Source: Bog-113 sp965226755 (GTDB lineage: Bacteria; Acidobacteriota; Terriglobia; Bryobacterales; Bryobacteraceae). From it: a stretch of 64,000 nucleotides of DNA. The stretch spans positions 1,116,001 to 1,180,000 of the forward strand of contig CBDDDT010000003.1 in assembly GCA_965226755.1 (NCBI GenBank), written 5' to 3'. Of this stretch, positions 51,914 through 61,205 are shown piece by piece. Position numbers and translations under genes: made by a program. Positions within the stretch are counted from its first letter, which is position 1. Each line of letters starts with the position of its first letter. Below the pieces are notes generated by a model. It worked only from the letters and a program-made list of their open reading frames with translations, was not told where the DNA came from and made no database searches.

Positions 51914-52693
51914 TCAGGGAATAGACGAAGATCCGGGGGATCCGTCCACCAGCGGATCGAGCCGTACGACGAAAGCCTCGGGCACTTTTTGGTCCTCGCG
52001 AATGCGCCGCGCGAGATCTTCAGCGCTCTCCGGATTAGGCGCTTGCCCAACCAGAACGCGCCACAACGGCGTCAAGCCCGAGCGCCGGCGCAGCGTCGCG
52101 GATCCATAGCGCTCTTGCATGCGCTCCTGCATGCGGTCGGCATTGTCACGATTTGAAAACGCCGCGACCTGAATGGCGAAGATCGCCGGTTCCGGGGCGG
52201 CCGGCCGCCCGACGATGGTAAGCCGCACGTGCGCCGTACCCGGGCCGATCATGCCGATGGCTTGGGCCGCGGCATGGGAAAGGTCGATCACGCGGTTGTC
52301 CACGAACGGGCCGCGATCGTTGATGCGAACTTCCGTGGACATCCCGTTATCCAGATCTTCGACGTGTACGCGCGTTCCAAATGGCAGCGTGCGGTGCGCG
52401 GCGGTCATCTGCTCCATGTCGTAAATTTCGCCGCTCGCCGATTGACGGCCATGATAAGGGTGCCCATACCAGCTCGCAACGCCCGTTTCGGGCGCATAGT
52501 CGGACGGGATGGCCGGAGGCGCGCGACGGGGCGCCGGACGACCTGAATTTCCCGCGGCGTCGGCGTCGTCCGATCCCGTCCGCGGCTCTCCCTGCGGGGG
52601 TGGAGGAACTTGCGCCATATGCGCCTTTCTGCGGCCGCAACTCTGGAGCACCGTTCCGGCGATCGCCAGCGTTAAGAAACGCGCACGCGTCAT
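51914..52693 (-). CDS. rlpA: RlpA-like lipoprotein with DPBB and SPOR domains
   Basis: A 259-residue envelope protein. The lipobox LQSC places the lipidated Cys at residue 19. A Pro/Ala-rich linker leads to a double-psi beta-barrel (GVASWYGHPYHGRQSASGEIYDM, then NGMSTEVRINDRGPFVDNRVIDLSHAAA). A SPOR domain, which binds denuded peptidoglycan at septa, follows (IFAIQVAAFSNRDNADRM through WRVLVGQAP). RlpA can be a lytic transglycosylase. It follows recN by 24 bases on the same strand. Confidence 0.9.
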   Translation of the reverse strand: MTRARFLTLAIAGTVLQSCGRRKAHMAQVPPPPQGEPRTGSDDADAAGNSGRPAPRRAPPAIPSDYAPETGVASWYGHPYHGRQSASGEIYDMEQMTAAHRTLPFGTRVHVEDLDNGMSTEVRINDRGPFVDNRVIDLSHAAAQAIGMIGPGTAHVRLTIVGRPAAPEPAIFAIQVAAFSNRDNADRMQERMQERYGSATLRRRSGLTPLWRVLVGQAPNPESAEDLARRIREDQKVPEAFVVRLDPLVDGSPGSSSIP

Positions 52694-52717
52694 CTACAGC
52701 GATTCTAATCCGATTTC

Positions 52718-54400
52718 CTACTTGGCCAGGGACGCCGACTCGATGAGCTGGTCGGCGTGTTTCAGGGCTTCGGGCGTGAGCCGCTGTCCGGAGATCATAC
52801 GGGCCACTTCCTTGCGACGTTCCGCGTGATCCAACTCCACCACGCGCGTGGTCGTCCTTTCGTTTACGCCGGCTTTCTCCACGCGGAAGTGGTGGTCCGC
52901 GAAGCTTGCTACCTGGGCGAGGTGCGTGACGCAAAGCACTTGGCTAGTGGCGGCCAGCTGCTTGAGCCGCCGGGCGACGCCTTCCGCGGCGCTGCCCCCG
53001 ATTCCTGTATCTACTTCGTCAAAGACCAGAGTGCGGCGCATCGCGGTAGCTTGCTGCGACTGCAACAGGCAGCTCTTCAGCGCCAGCGCTATTCGCGAAA
53101 CTTCACCGCCCGAAGCAATTTTTTCCATAGGCTTCGGCGTCTCACCGCGGTTCGGGGAGACCAGAAAGCGAACCGCGTCAGCGCCCGCCGCGGTCCATTC
53201 GCCGGGTTCCACCTCGATGCGGAACACCGTGCGTTCCATGGCGAGAGCTTCTAGTTCCTTCTCCACGGCGCGGCCGAGCTTTGCGCCCGCTTGGAGCCGG
53301 AGATCGGTAAGCTGCGCGGCGAACTCCTCGTAGGCTTTGATCAGGATCTGCTGATGCGTCCGCAGCTCGGCGATACGGGAGTCGGCGTTCTCGATCGCAT
53401 CGATCTTGCGCCCGACAGCTTCCCCGAACGCCCGCACCGCATCGAGCGAGCCGCCGTACTTGCGCTTGAGCCGTTCGAGGAGCGCGAGCCGCGACTCGAT
53501 TTCCTCCAGTCGCGCGGGATCCGCTTCGAGCCGGTCTAGATAATCGCGCAATGCATAAGAGGCCTCCTGCACCGCAATGGCTGCGGGCTCCAAGGTGGCG
53601 CGAATCTCGCCGAGCGCCCCATCAATACGCGTCAGCTCCTCCAGCTTGCGCATCGCGGTCTTCAACCCCGCGAAAGCCGACTCAGGCAACTCGTAGATGG
53701 CCGCGTAAGCCGCGCCGGCGTTCTCCATCAACTTTCCGACGTTCTGCTGGACCCGCTTTTCTTCGTCGAGCGCCAGGTCTTCCCCCGGCTTCAGCGCCGC
53801 CCCCTCAATCTCCTTCCGCTGAAACTGCCACATGTCGAGTTGGCGCAATTTGTCCTGCTCGCTGCCTTGCAGATCGGCGAGTTCCCGCTCGATCTCACGG
53901 AATTTCCGGTAGGCTTCGCGAACGCTCTCCCGCAGTGCGCCAGCGCGCCCGTATTCGTCCAGCAAATCGCGCTGCGTCTCAGGCGCGTACAACTGCTGCT
54001 GATCGTGCTGCCCGTGAATATCGCCCAGATAAGGCGCGATCTCCCTCAACAACGCCGCGGTGGCCGGACGGCTGCCCACATACGCGCGACTCTTGCCGGT
54101 GGTCAGAATCTCGCGCTCGATCAGGAGTTCGCCGTCCTCGCTCTCCAACCCCGCATGGCGCAGTAATTCCTCCAAAGCATGGTTGCCGGCGGTCTCGAAG
54201 CGACCGGAGACGCGAGCCTTCGATTCGCCAGAGCGGATCACATCGGTCGAGGCGCGACCGCCGAAAAGCAGATCGAGCGCTCCCACCAGAATCGATTTGC
54301 CGCTGCCGGTTTCTCCCGTGAGCAGATTCAATCCGGGGTAGAACGGCACGCGCAGCTGGTCCACTACCGCGTAATTCTCCACCCCAAGTTCCAGTAGCAT
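52718..54400 (-). CDS. recN: DNA repair protein RecN
   Basis: A 560-residue SMC-like ATPase for double-strand break repair. The N-terminal half has LTGETGSGKSILVGALDLLFG (Walker A) and DIHGQHDQQQL. The middle is coiled-coil (about 150-350). The C-terminal half carries ASGGEVSRIALALK (signature) and LVFDEVDTGIGGSAAEGVARRL (Walker B), then QVLCVTHLAQVA. An inverted repeat CTGACG-N5-CGTCAG lies upstream at 54456-54472, but I see no recognised LexA box. Confidence 0.95.
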   Translation of the reverse strand: MLLELGVENYAVVDQLRVPFYPGLNLLTGETGSGKSILVGALDLLFGGRASTDVIRSGESKARVSGRFETAGNHALEELLRHAGLESEDGELLIEREILTTGKSRAYVGSRPATAALLREIAPYLGDIHGQHDQQQLYAPETQRDLLDEYGRAGALRESVREAYRKFREIERELADLQGSEQDKLRQLDMWQFQRKEIEGAALKPGEDLALDEEKRVQQNVGKLMENAGAAYAAIYELPESAFAGLKTAMRKLEELTRIDGALGEIRATLEPAAIAVQEASYALRDYLDRLEADPARLEEIESRLALLERLKRKYGGSLDAVRAFGEAVGRKIDAIENADSRIAELRTHQQILIKAYEEFAAQLTDLRLQAGAKLGRAVEKELEALAMERTVFRIEVEPGEWTAAGADAVRFLVSPNRGETPKPMEKIASGGEVSRIALALKSCLLQSQQATAMRRTLVFDEVDTGIGGSAAEGVARRLKQLAATSQVLCVTHLAQVASFADHHFRVEKAGVNERTTTRVVELDHAERRKEVARMISGQRLTPEALKHADQLIESASLAK

Positions 54401-54455
54401 TGCTGCTAGTCAGGATAGCGTCTAAGCTTCCTTTCCACCTCTGTCCGTCTTTTTC

Positions 54456-54472
54456 CTGACGCTTTCCGTCAG
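54456..54472. promoter_or_regulatory. Inverted repeat CTGACG-N5-CGTCAG between recN and tolQ
   Basis: Perfect 6-bp arms with a 5-base centre in the 115-bp divergent region. No T-tract follows, so an operator is more likely than a terminator. Which gene it serves is unknown. Confidence 0.4.
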
Positions 54473-54515
54473 TTGCTCAGGAGCCGCGTCTTATGATGGA
54501 AAGTACAGGAAAGAA

Positions 54516-55211
54516 ATGGACTTGATCCCGCCGAGCTCTGTATATTTAGCGTTACTTCAAGTCAATGTTTGGGAGTTGGTGCAGAGAACGCCAGCGCTGG
54601 GAATGTCCGTTCTCGGCATCCTGTTGATCGCGTCGGTGTTGTCCTGGACGATCATTTTCTCCAAGTGGGGCGCCTTTCGAAACGCGCGGACATCGGACTC
54701 GCGGTTTCTGCGCGCTTTTCGAAAAGCGACGGGTCTGGAGTCCGTCATGGTGGCCAGCGAGCAATTCCGCCCTTCGCCGCTGGTATCCGTCTTCGATTTC
54801 GGGTACGAAGAAGTCGCGCGCCAGGTGAAGGCGAAAGGTTCGATAACGAATCGCGTCTCCGTCGAGCGCTCGCTTCAATTGGGATCGAGCGAAGGGCTGG
54901 CTAAACTCGAACGCAACATGAGCTGGCTGGCGACCACGGCTTCGGTTTCGCCGTTTATCGGACTGCTGGGAACGGTGATCGGCATCATTCGCGCTTTCGA
55001 AGGGCTCGGGGCCGCCGGCAACGCGAGCTTGCGCGCGGTCGCGCCCGGAATCGCAGAGTCTCTGATCGCGACCGCCGCGGGCCTGGCCGCCGCGATTCCC
55101 GCCGCCATCGCTTACAACTACTTCGGTTCCATCGTGCGTGAAATCGGCGCGCGCATGGAAGACTTCGCACTCGAATTTTTAAACCTTGCCGAACGGAGCT
55201 TCGGAGACTAG
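54516..55211 (+). CDS. tolQ: TolQ/ExbB/MotA proton-channel family protein
   Basis: A 231-residue inner-membrane protein with three helices (about 29-50, 140-165 and 180-205). The family signature region SPFIGLLGTVIGIIRAFEGLG through PGIAESLIATAAGLAAAIPAAIAYN lines the proton path. With TolR it uses the proton gradient to energise TolA. TATGAT (54492-54497) and AGGA before the ATG give a conventional start. It leads the Tol-Pal cluster, so tolQ is preferred to exbB. Confidence 0.92.
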   Translation: MDLIPPSSVYLALLQVNVWELVQRTPALGMSVLGILLIASVLSWTIIFSKWGAFRNARTSDSRFLRAFRKATGLESVMVASEQFRPSPLVSVFDFGYEEVARQVKAKGSITNRVSVERSLQLGSSEGLAKLERNMSWLATTASVSPFIGLLGTVIGIIRAFEGLGAAGNASLRAVAPGIAESLIATAAGLAAAIPAAIAYNYFGSIVREIGARMEDFALEFLNLAERSFGD

Positions 55212-55213
55212 CG

Positions 55214-55654
55214 ATGGCGATGTCCTTCCCAGGCGGCAACAATCGCGGGCGGCGAGGCGGGCCCGCGCCGCTGGCCGAGATCAACGTGACTCCGTTTGTG
55301 GATGTGGTGTTGGTGCTGCTGATCATCTTCATGCTGACCGCGCATGTCATGGAGTACGGTCTCGAAGTGAATGTCCCCCAGACCAAGCAGGTCAAGACTT
55401 CTACTAAAGAGCTGCCCGTGGTTACGATCACTAAGACCGGCGCTATCTACCTCGGCAAGGAAGAGGTCAACATTCACCTGCTTGGGGATCTCATACACGA
55501 TCGGTATGCGGGGCAGCAAGCCGTGTACGTGAAGGCGGATAGCGAAACTCCCTACGATCCCATCGCCCAAGTGATCAGCGAATTGGGAGAAGCGAAATAC
55601 CAGGTCAGCCTGGTGACGCGGCCGGAGGATTCGGCGGGAGCGGGGCGCCGCTGA
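55214..55654 (+). CDS. tolR: TolR/ExbD biopolymer transport protein
   Basis: A 146-residue inner-membrane protein with a single N-terminal helix containing the essential Asp (TPFVDVVLVLLIIFMLTAHV) and a periplasmic domain ending in YDPIAQVISELGEAKYQVSLVT. It starts 2 bases after tolQ. Its C-terminus (PEDSAGAGRR) is typical of periplasmic ExbD/TolR tails. Confidence 0.92.
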   Translation: MAMSFPGGNNRGRRGGPAPLAEINVTPFVDVVLVLLIIFMLTAHVMEYGLEVNVPQTKQVKTSTKELPVVTITKTGAIYLGKEEVNIHLLGDLIHDRYAGQQAVYVKADSETPYDPIAQVISELGEAKYQVSLVTRPEDSAGAGRR

Positions 55655-55658
55655 CGCC

Positions 55659-56449
55659 ATGCGCGTGGTCCTGCCCGGGCATCCCGACCCGCTTGAATCT
55701 TCCGATCGACTCGGGCGTCCGCTCACCGTCTCGCTTGTTTTCCATGCCGGTATCGCTGCCGCGCTGCTGCTCACGGCCCTGCGCGGCCGCTCTCGCGAGC
55801 CTTTTATGGGCTCGCCGAACACCGGCGCGGGAGTGGCGGTGACGGCCGTGAAGACCATTCCGATCCCCCAAAAGGATGGACGCGTCAATCACCTGGCGAA
55901 CGCCACGGAATCCGTGGTTCCCCAGGCGCCTCTCAAACTCAAGGAGCAGCGCCGCCCGGAGCCGAAGGTTCCGGACAAAGCCATCGAGCTTCCGACCAGG
56001 AATCCGCCCAAAGTGACGCCTCCGCGCCAGTCTAACCCGGTTCAATACCGTCCGCATACGGACTATGCCAAGAACCAGGTTTTCACGCAAACCCCGCAAG
56101 CTTTGAAGAGCGACCAGTTCGGAGTGCAGGGCAGCGGAGGAGTGGGAATCGGCCCCGCCACGCCGTTCGGTTACCAGTTCGGTGCGTACGCGCAACAGAT
56201 CCGCGATCTGATTACGTCCAAGTGGAATCAGGCCGGCGTTTCGGCCTCACCCGCAGCGATCGCCACGTGAGTATCCGGATCATGCGCGATGGCACTGTAA
56301 GTGTAGTAAATATGCAATCGAGCGGCAGCTACACTTTGGATACGTCCGCGCGCCGCGCGGTGCTCGACGCGAATCCGCTCCCGCCCTTGCCGCCGGGATT
56401 TCCGCGAACGCAAGCAGACGTAGATTTGTTGTTTCAGCTACGACGATGA
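55659..56449 (+). pseudogene. TolA/TonB-type protein with a -1 frameshift near its C-terminal domain
   Basis: The first frame runs from ATG 55659 with a membrane anchor (LTVSLVFHAGIAAALLLTAL), a Pro/Lys-rich periplasmic linker and the start of a TonB C-terminal domain (YAQQIRDLITSKWNQAG). It hits TGA at 56268-56270. The domain continues without a gap in the -1 frame as VSIRIMRDGTVSVVNMQSSGSYTLD to PLPPLPPGF, ending at 56449. Restoring one base in ACGTGAGT (for example ACGGTGAGT) would give about 263 residues. Position between tolR and tolB marks it as the TolA-like energy transducer. It could be a true mutation or a sequencing/assembly error. Confidence 0.75.
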
Positions 56450-57795
56450 AAAAATCATTCATTTTCGCTGTAATTTTAACGGTAGCCGCCGTGGCGCTCT
56501 CATTGCCGCTCGACGCTCAGGATGCCAGCATCCGCATCAACGGAGCGGGCGGTCAGCCATCGTTAGCCGTGGTCGATTTTCACGGCGGCGGCGGCGCGCA
56601 GCCCCTGATGAGCGTGTTCAATGGGACCCTATTCACGGATCTTCAGACTTCCGGCATTTTCAAAATGGTCCCGAAGAGTTTGTTTCCGTTGCAGAATCCG
56701 CAGCGGCCCGAAGATCTTAAGCCGGCCAGCGGTCAGGGTCTGGCGCTAGCGGATTGGGCCGGGTCGCCGGTGAATGCTTCGCACCTCACCTATGGGTATA
56801 CGGCGGATCAAAACGGCACGCTGGTTCTTTATGGTTACCTGAACGACACACGCACACCCAACTCCCAGCCGCTTCTGTTCAAGCGCTATATCGCCGGCTT
56901 GGATGAAGCGGGGGCGCGGCAGGTCGCGCACCAGTTCGCGGCCGATATCATCGCTCAGTTCGGGGGCGCCTCTCTGGCCGGCACAAAGATTTATTTCGTC
57001 TCCGACAGGACCGGCTCCAAAGAAATCTGGTCCATGGATTTCGACGGGACGAACCAGAAGCAACTGACTAACAATCATTCCATCAACATCGAGCCCGCCG
57101 TATCGCCCGACGGCACGAAACTCGCGTTCACCAGCTTCGCCAGGGGAACTCCGCACATCGTCATTATCGACACCACGACGGGCAGGACATTGCCGTTTTA
57201 TAATCAACAGGCGTCGCTCAACGAGACGCCGAGTTTCTCGCCGGATGGCTCCAAGCTCTACTATTCCTCGTCCGCCAGCGGGTATACGCAGATCTACGTA
57301 TCCGATATCGACGGGAAAAATCTCCGGAGACTCTCTAGCGCGCGCGCCATTGAGGCTGAGCCCAAGGTCAACCCGAAAAACGCTTCTTTGCTTGCTTTCG
57401 TGTCCGGGCGCTCCGGGCCTGAGCAGATTTTCCAGATGAATACGGACGGCGCGGACGTGCAGCGTCTGACCGACGGCACCGGCGAAGCATCGAACCCCTC
57501 CTGGAATCCGGATGGCCAGCACCTGTTGTTCGCGTGGACGCGCGGCTTCGCCCAGGGAGCGTTCAACATCTTTCTGATGGATTCGGTGTCGCGCCAGTAC
57601 GATCAATTGACGTCCAACGCGGGTCGCAATGAAAATCCGACATGGGCGCCGGACGGCCGGCATCTCTGTTTCGTGTCGACGCGCAGCGGGTCCTCGCAGA
57701 TCTGGACCATGCTCGCCGACGGCTCGCAAATTCAGCGCGTGACATCGCAAGGCAGAAATTTCTCGCCAGTGTGGGGCAAGGGCAGTCTACAGTAA
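56446..57795 (+). CDS. tolB: Tol-Pal system protein TolB
   Basis: A 449-residue periplasmic protein: signal peptide (to about residue 24, LPLDAQ), an N-terminal domain (about 30-170), then a six-bladed beta-propeller with repeated SPDGTKLAFTS / SPDGSKLYYSS / NPDGQHLLFAW / APDGRHLCFVS blades. TolB binds Pal and links it to TolA. The start overlaps the end of the tolA-like frame by 4 bases. The TAA is followed as TAATG by a possible start for pal. Confidence 0.93.
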   Translation: MKKSFIFAVILTVAAVALSLPLDAQDASIRINGAGGQPSLAVVDFHGGGGAQPLMSVFNGTLFTDLQTSGIFKMVPKSLFPLQNPQRPEDLKPASGQGLALADWAGSPVNASHLTYGYTADQNGTLVLYGYLNDTRTPNSQPLLFKRYIAGLDEAGARQVAHQFAADIIAQFGGASLAGTKIYFVSDRTGSKEIWSMDFDGTNQKQLTNNHSINIEPAVSPDGTKLAFTSFARGTPHIVIIDTTTGRTLPFYNQQASLNETPSFSPDGSKLYYSSSASGYTQIYVSDIDGKNLRRLSSARAIEAEPKVNPKNASLLAFVSGRSGPEQIFQMNTDGADVQRLTDGTGEASNPSWNPDGQHLLFAWTRGFAQGAFNIFLMDSVSRQYDQLTSNAGRNENPTWAPDGRHLCFVSTRSGSSQIWTMLADGSQIQRVTSQGRNFSPVWGKGSLQ

Positions 57796-57812
57796 TGGAG
57801 GAATCGAAAAGC

Positions 57813-58601
57813 ATGTTCAAGGTATCGAGGAACGCGACCGCGTGGTCGGTAATCATTCTGGCTGGGCTGGCCGCGAGCTGTGGGGGGAAAAAAGCAATTC
57901 CGCCACCGCCGCCTCCCTTGCCGCACACTACAACTTCCAATGATGGAAGCGGGAAGCCCTCGGCCACGTTCACGGCTGAACCCGCTACGATCGACCGCGG
58001 CCAATCGGCGCTTCTCCGGTGGGAGGTCGGCAATGCGACCTACATCTCGATCGATACCTTTGGCGCGGTTCAGGCCCGCGGCGAGCGAAGCGTGACCCCT
58101 TACTCGACGACCACATACCACCTGACAGCTGACGGCCCTGGAGGCCGCACGACGACTGAGACCACCGTGACGGTGAATCCCGGCAATCCCAACGTGCCTC
58201 CGCCTTCCACGGGCGATAACACCACCGGCAACATGACTCTGGAACAACGCCTGAGCCAGCAGGTGCAGGACGTCTTCTTCGCTTACAACGAATACAACGT
58301 GGAAGAGGAAGCGCGCACCACCCTCACTCACGACGCCCAGGCGATCAAGTCCATTCTGACCGACTTCCCCAGCGCGTCTCTGATCGTGGAAGGGCATTGC
58401 GACGAGCGGGGTTCGGCCGAATACAATCTCGGTCTGGGCGATCGCCGCGCCACTTCGACCAAGGAGTTTCTGGTCCAATTGGGCGTGCCGGCGGACCGGC
58501 TCAGGACCGTCAGCTACGGAAAAGAGCGCCCGCAGTGCACCGACCAGACCGAGGAGTGCTTCGCTCGGAACCGGCGCGCGCACATCACAGCGGCGCAATA
58601 A
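57813..58601 (+). CDS. pal: Peptidoglycan-associated lipoprotein Pal
   Basis: A 262-residue outer-membrane lipoprotein. The lipobox LAASC puts the lipidated Cys at residue 23. An extra immunoglobulin-like domain (about 45-130; ATIDRGQSALLRWEV, TTTYHLTADGPGG) precedes the OmpA-like peptidoglycan-binding domain (VEGHCDERGSAEYNLGLGDRRA). I chose ATG 57813 because GGAGG (57798-57802) is 10 bases upstream and the signal peptide begins there. ATG 57795, overlapping the tolB stop, would add MEESKS. Confidence 0.92.
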   Translation: MFKVSRNATAWSVIILAGLAASCGGKKAIPPPPPPLPHTTTSNDGSGKPSATFTAEPATIDRGQSALLRWEVGNATYISIDTFGAVQARGERSVTPYSTTTYHLTADGPGGRTTTETTVTVNPGNPNVPPPSTGDNTTGNMTLEQRLSQQVQDVFFAYNEYNVEEEARTTLTHDAQAIKSILTDFPSASLIVEGHCDERGSAEYNLGLGDRRATSTKEFLVQLGVPADRLRTVSYGKERPQCTDQTEECFARNRRAHITAAQ

Positions 58602-58631
58602 CGGCGAGCCTGTAGTTTTAAGCTAGGACTG

Positions 58632-58652
58632 GCGAGGCCCTCCCGGCCTCGC
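58632..58652. other. Stem-loop between pal and cpoB
   Basis: GCGAGGCC (58632-58639) and GGCCTCGC (58645-58652) form a perfect 8-bp stem with a 5-base loop. No T-tract follows. It sits 9 bases before the GAGGAG ribosome-binding site of cpoB, so it may be a transcript-processing or stabilising element or an attenuator. Confidence 0.5.
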
Positions 58653-58671
58653 TCGCGCAAGAGGAGCAACG

Positions 58672-59613
58672 ATGAAACGCACGGGACTTTTGATCGCGGT
58701 TTTAATGCTCTGCCCCGTATTCGCCCCCGCCGCCAATCGGGACATGATTGAGCTGCAGCGGGATGTGGCGCAGCTTCAGGACCAAGTTCGCGACCTGCAG
58801 CGCTCGTTCGACGAGCGTTTCGCGGCGCTCCAGGTTCTGGTTCAACAGACGCTCGATACGTCGACAAAGTCCAACACCGCGCTCCAGGACGCCGGTCGCG
58901 CGCAACAGGGGATGACGGAACGCGTGGTCGCCCCCGTGGTCGGGTTGAACTCCAAAATGGATCAATTGGGCAACGACGTATCCGCAATGCGCGAATCGGT
59001 GAATGACGTGACCGCGCGCATGAACAAGGTTCAGCAGCAACTGACGGACCTGACCAATACCGTGAAGGCGGGCCAGCTGCCCGTCGCGCCGCCGCCGGCG
59101 ATGGGGAACGGCGGCGGCGTCTCAACCCTGGCGCCTGCGACGGGTGACGGAACGGCGGACTCCAACGGCGCTGGAAGCGCCCCGGCGGGAGCGCCTCCGG
59201 TCAAGGCCACGTCCCTCTATGAAAACGCCCTGCGCGATATGCAAAGCGGCAAAGCTGATCTGGCTCTAAGCGAATTCCAGGACTACATCAAGTTTTACAA
59301 CGATACCGATCTTGCGCCGAACGCCCAGTTCTATATCGGGCAGATCCGCTATTCGCAGGCGCAGTTCGATCAGGCTATCGGTGAGTTCGATAAAGTTTTG
59401 GAAGCCTACCCGAACAACAACAAGACCGCGGCTGCCCATTATTACAAGGGTAAGACGCTGTTCCAATTGGGACGGCGCAACGACGCCGCAAAGGAATTCC
59501 AAGCCGTCGTGAAGGAGTTCCCGAACAGTGATGTCGCGCCGCAGGCACGCGCGCAGTTGCGGGTTTTGGGTCTAAATCCGGGCAGCGCGACGCATCGCCG
59601 GGGCGCTACTTAG
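58672..59613 (+). CDS. cpoB: Tol-Pal system protein CpoB/YbgF
   Basis: A 313-residue periplasmic protein. The signal peptide ends near FAPAA. A coiled coil follows (ELQRDVAQLQDQVRDLQRSFDERF, about 25-140). A Pro/Gly/Ala-rich linker leads to TPR repeats (ENALRDMQSGKADLALSEFQDYIKFY, IGQIRYSQAQFDQAIGEFDKVLEAYP, YKGKTLFQLGRRNDAAKEFQAVV). CpoB coordinates Tol-Pal with cell-wall synthesis in enteric bacteria. GAGGAG gives a clear start. Confidence 0.93.
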   Translation: MKRTGLLIAVLMLCPVFAPAANRDMIELQRDVAQLQDQVRDLQRSFDERFAALQVLVQQTLDTSTKSNTALQDAGRAQQGMTERVVAPVVGLNSKMDQLGNDVSAMRESVNDVTARMNKVQQQLTDLTNTVKAGQLPVAPPPAMGNGGGVSTLAPATGDGTADSNGAGSAPAGAPPVKATSLYENALRDMQSGKADLALSEFQDYIKFYNDTDLAPNAQFYIGQIRYSQAQFDQAIGEFDKVLEAYPNNNKTAAAHYYKGKTLFQLGRRNDAAKEFQAVVKEFPNSDVAPQARAQLRVLGLNPGSATHRRGAT

Positions 59614-59674
59614 ACATCGGCGGGCCGTTGGGAAGAAGGCGCACATCTGAAGTACACTGATCTATCCCCTTCAG

Positions 59675-61198
59675 ATGGGCACCCGGCGGTTATTTCCTCC
59701 AATCTGCATCGCGCTTGGGCTCCCCGAGGTGGAAGCGTTGCTGGAGCATGGCCGCCGAGAGATTGAAAACGGCGAATCATTCCTCGAATTCCGGCTCGAT
59801 TATCTTGATCATCCCGCGAAGGGCGCCGCCGCGATAGGCGGCTTCACCGCGAAGTTCCCCGATTGCACCATCCTCGCCACATGCCGCCGCCGTCACAATC
59901 ACGGCAGATTTGACGGCAGCGTGGAGAACCAACTGGCGATTCTTCAGTCCGCCATCGAGCACGGCGCCCACGCGGTGGACGTGGAGATTGAAACGGCGGA
60001 AGCTGCCGTGGACAAACTTCCTGCGCTCCGCGACCGCGCGCGTTTGATCATTTCCTGGCACAACTTCGAATCGACTCCGCCGCTGGAACCCGTGCTGCGG
60101 CGTCTCACGCACGTCTCGGCCGATGCGTATAAGATTGTGACCACGGCCCGGAAGCCATCCGACTCGGGCCGCGTGCTCGCGCTCGGCCGAGGGCATCCGC
60201 GCATTCCTCTGGTCATTCTGGCCATGGGGGAAATCGGTTTTTGCACGCGCGTTCTATCACTTCCCTGCAACAGCGTTTTCACCTACGCAGCCCCTTCCTT
60301 CGTTGCCGGAACCGCCGCGGGACAGGTCAATGCCAGGGAGTTGCGCAGGCAGTACCGCGCCGACCGTCTCACGCGCTCGGTGAAAATCTACTGCGTGATC
60401 GCGAACCCGGTGCGCCACTCGCTATCACCCGCCGTCCATAACCGCGCCTTTCAATTGCGGCGTCTCGATTCGGTCTACCTGCCCATGCTGGTCGCGCCGA
60501 ACCACCTGCGGGATTTTCTGAAACTTGCGGAGGATCTGCCCCTCGCGGGCTTTAGCGTCACCATCCCCCACAAGCAAAAGATCATGCGTTATCTGGACCA
60601 TGTCGATCCGCTGGCGCGGCGCATCGGCGCCGTGAATACGGTCTGGCGGAAAGCCGGCAAGTGGCGGGGAGCGAACACCGACGCCGCAGCCGTGATCAAG
60701 CCGCTGGAAGAATATCTGCGCCTCCCGCGCAGCCGCGTCCTCATCGCCGGTTCGGGGGGCGCCGCGCGCAGCGCCGCCTGCGCACTGGCCGACGCCGGCG
60801 CGACTATTTTCATCACTGGACGCAACACCGATCGGGTTCGGACGCTCGCCCGTTTCGCCGGAGGCGAACCGCTTTCCCGGGCGGAGGCCGAAGCCTCCCA
60901 CTTTGATGCGTTGGTCCACGCCACTCCGCTGGGCACGTACCCCAACGTCGATGAGAGTTTCTTCGAAGGCCCGATCCCCGCCGATATCGTGTTCGACATG
61001 GTCTACAACCCGCGGGAAACGCTGCTGCTCCAGCGTGCAAAGGAACAGGGCAAGCAAGTTATCCCGGGCATAAAGATGTTTATCGAACAGGCCTCCGCCC
61101 AGTTCGAGTTATGGACGGGGGAAACCGCGCCCCGCGCGGCTATGGAGGAGGCTGCGCTCGAGGCGCTCGATTTAACAGAGCGCAAAATCGTAGAATGA
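59675..61198 (+). CDS. aroDE: Fused 3-dehydroquinate dehydratase / shikimate dehydrogenase
   Basis: A 507-residue bifunctional shikimate-pathway enzyme. The N-terminal type I dehydratase (about 1-225) has EFRLDYLD, the catalytic His in IISWHNF and the Schiff-base Lys in AYKIVTTA. The C-terminal AroE domain (about 235-507) has NPVRHSLSPAVHN, FSVTIPHKQK (catalytic Lys), GANTDA and the NADPH loop LIAGSGGAARSAA. Both active sites look intact. The fused AroD-AroE order is known from plants and some bacteria. Confidence 0.94.
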   Translation: MGTRRLFPPICIALGLPEVEALLEHGRREIENGESFLEFRLDYLDHPAKGAAAIGGFTAKFPDCTILATCRRRHNHGRFDGSVENQLAILQSAIEHGAHAVDVEIETAEAAVDKLPALRDRARLIISWHNFESTPPLEPVLRRLTHVSADAYKIVTTARKPSDSGRVLALGRGHPRIPLVILAMGEIGFCTRVLSLPCNSVFTYAAPSFVAGTAAGQVNARELRRQYRADRLTRSVKIYCVIANPVRHSLSPAVHNRAFQLRRLDSVYLPMLVAPNHLRDFLKLAEDLPLAGFSVTIPHKQKIMRYLDHVDPLARRIGAVNTVWRKAGKWRGANTDAAAVIKPLEEYLRLPRSRVLIAGSGGAARSAACALADAGATIFITGRNTDRVRTLARFAGGEPLSRAEAEASHFDALVHATPLGTYPNVDESFFEGPIPADIVFDMVYNPRETLLLQRAKEQGKQVIPGIKMFIEQASAQFELWTGETAPRAAMEEAALEALDLTERKIVE

Positions 61199-61205
61199 CG
61201 ATCAC

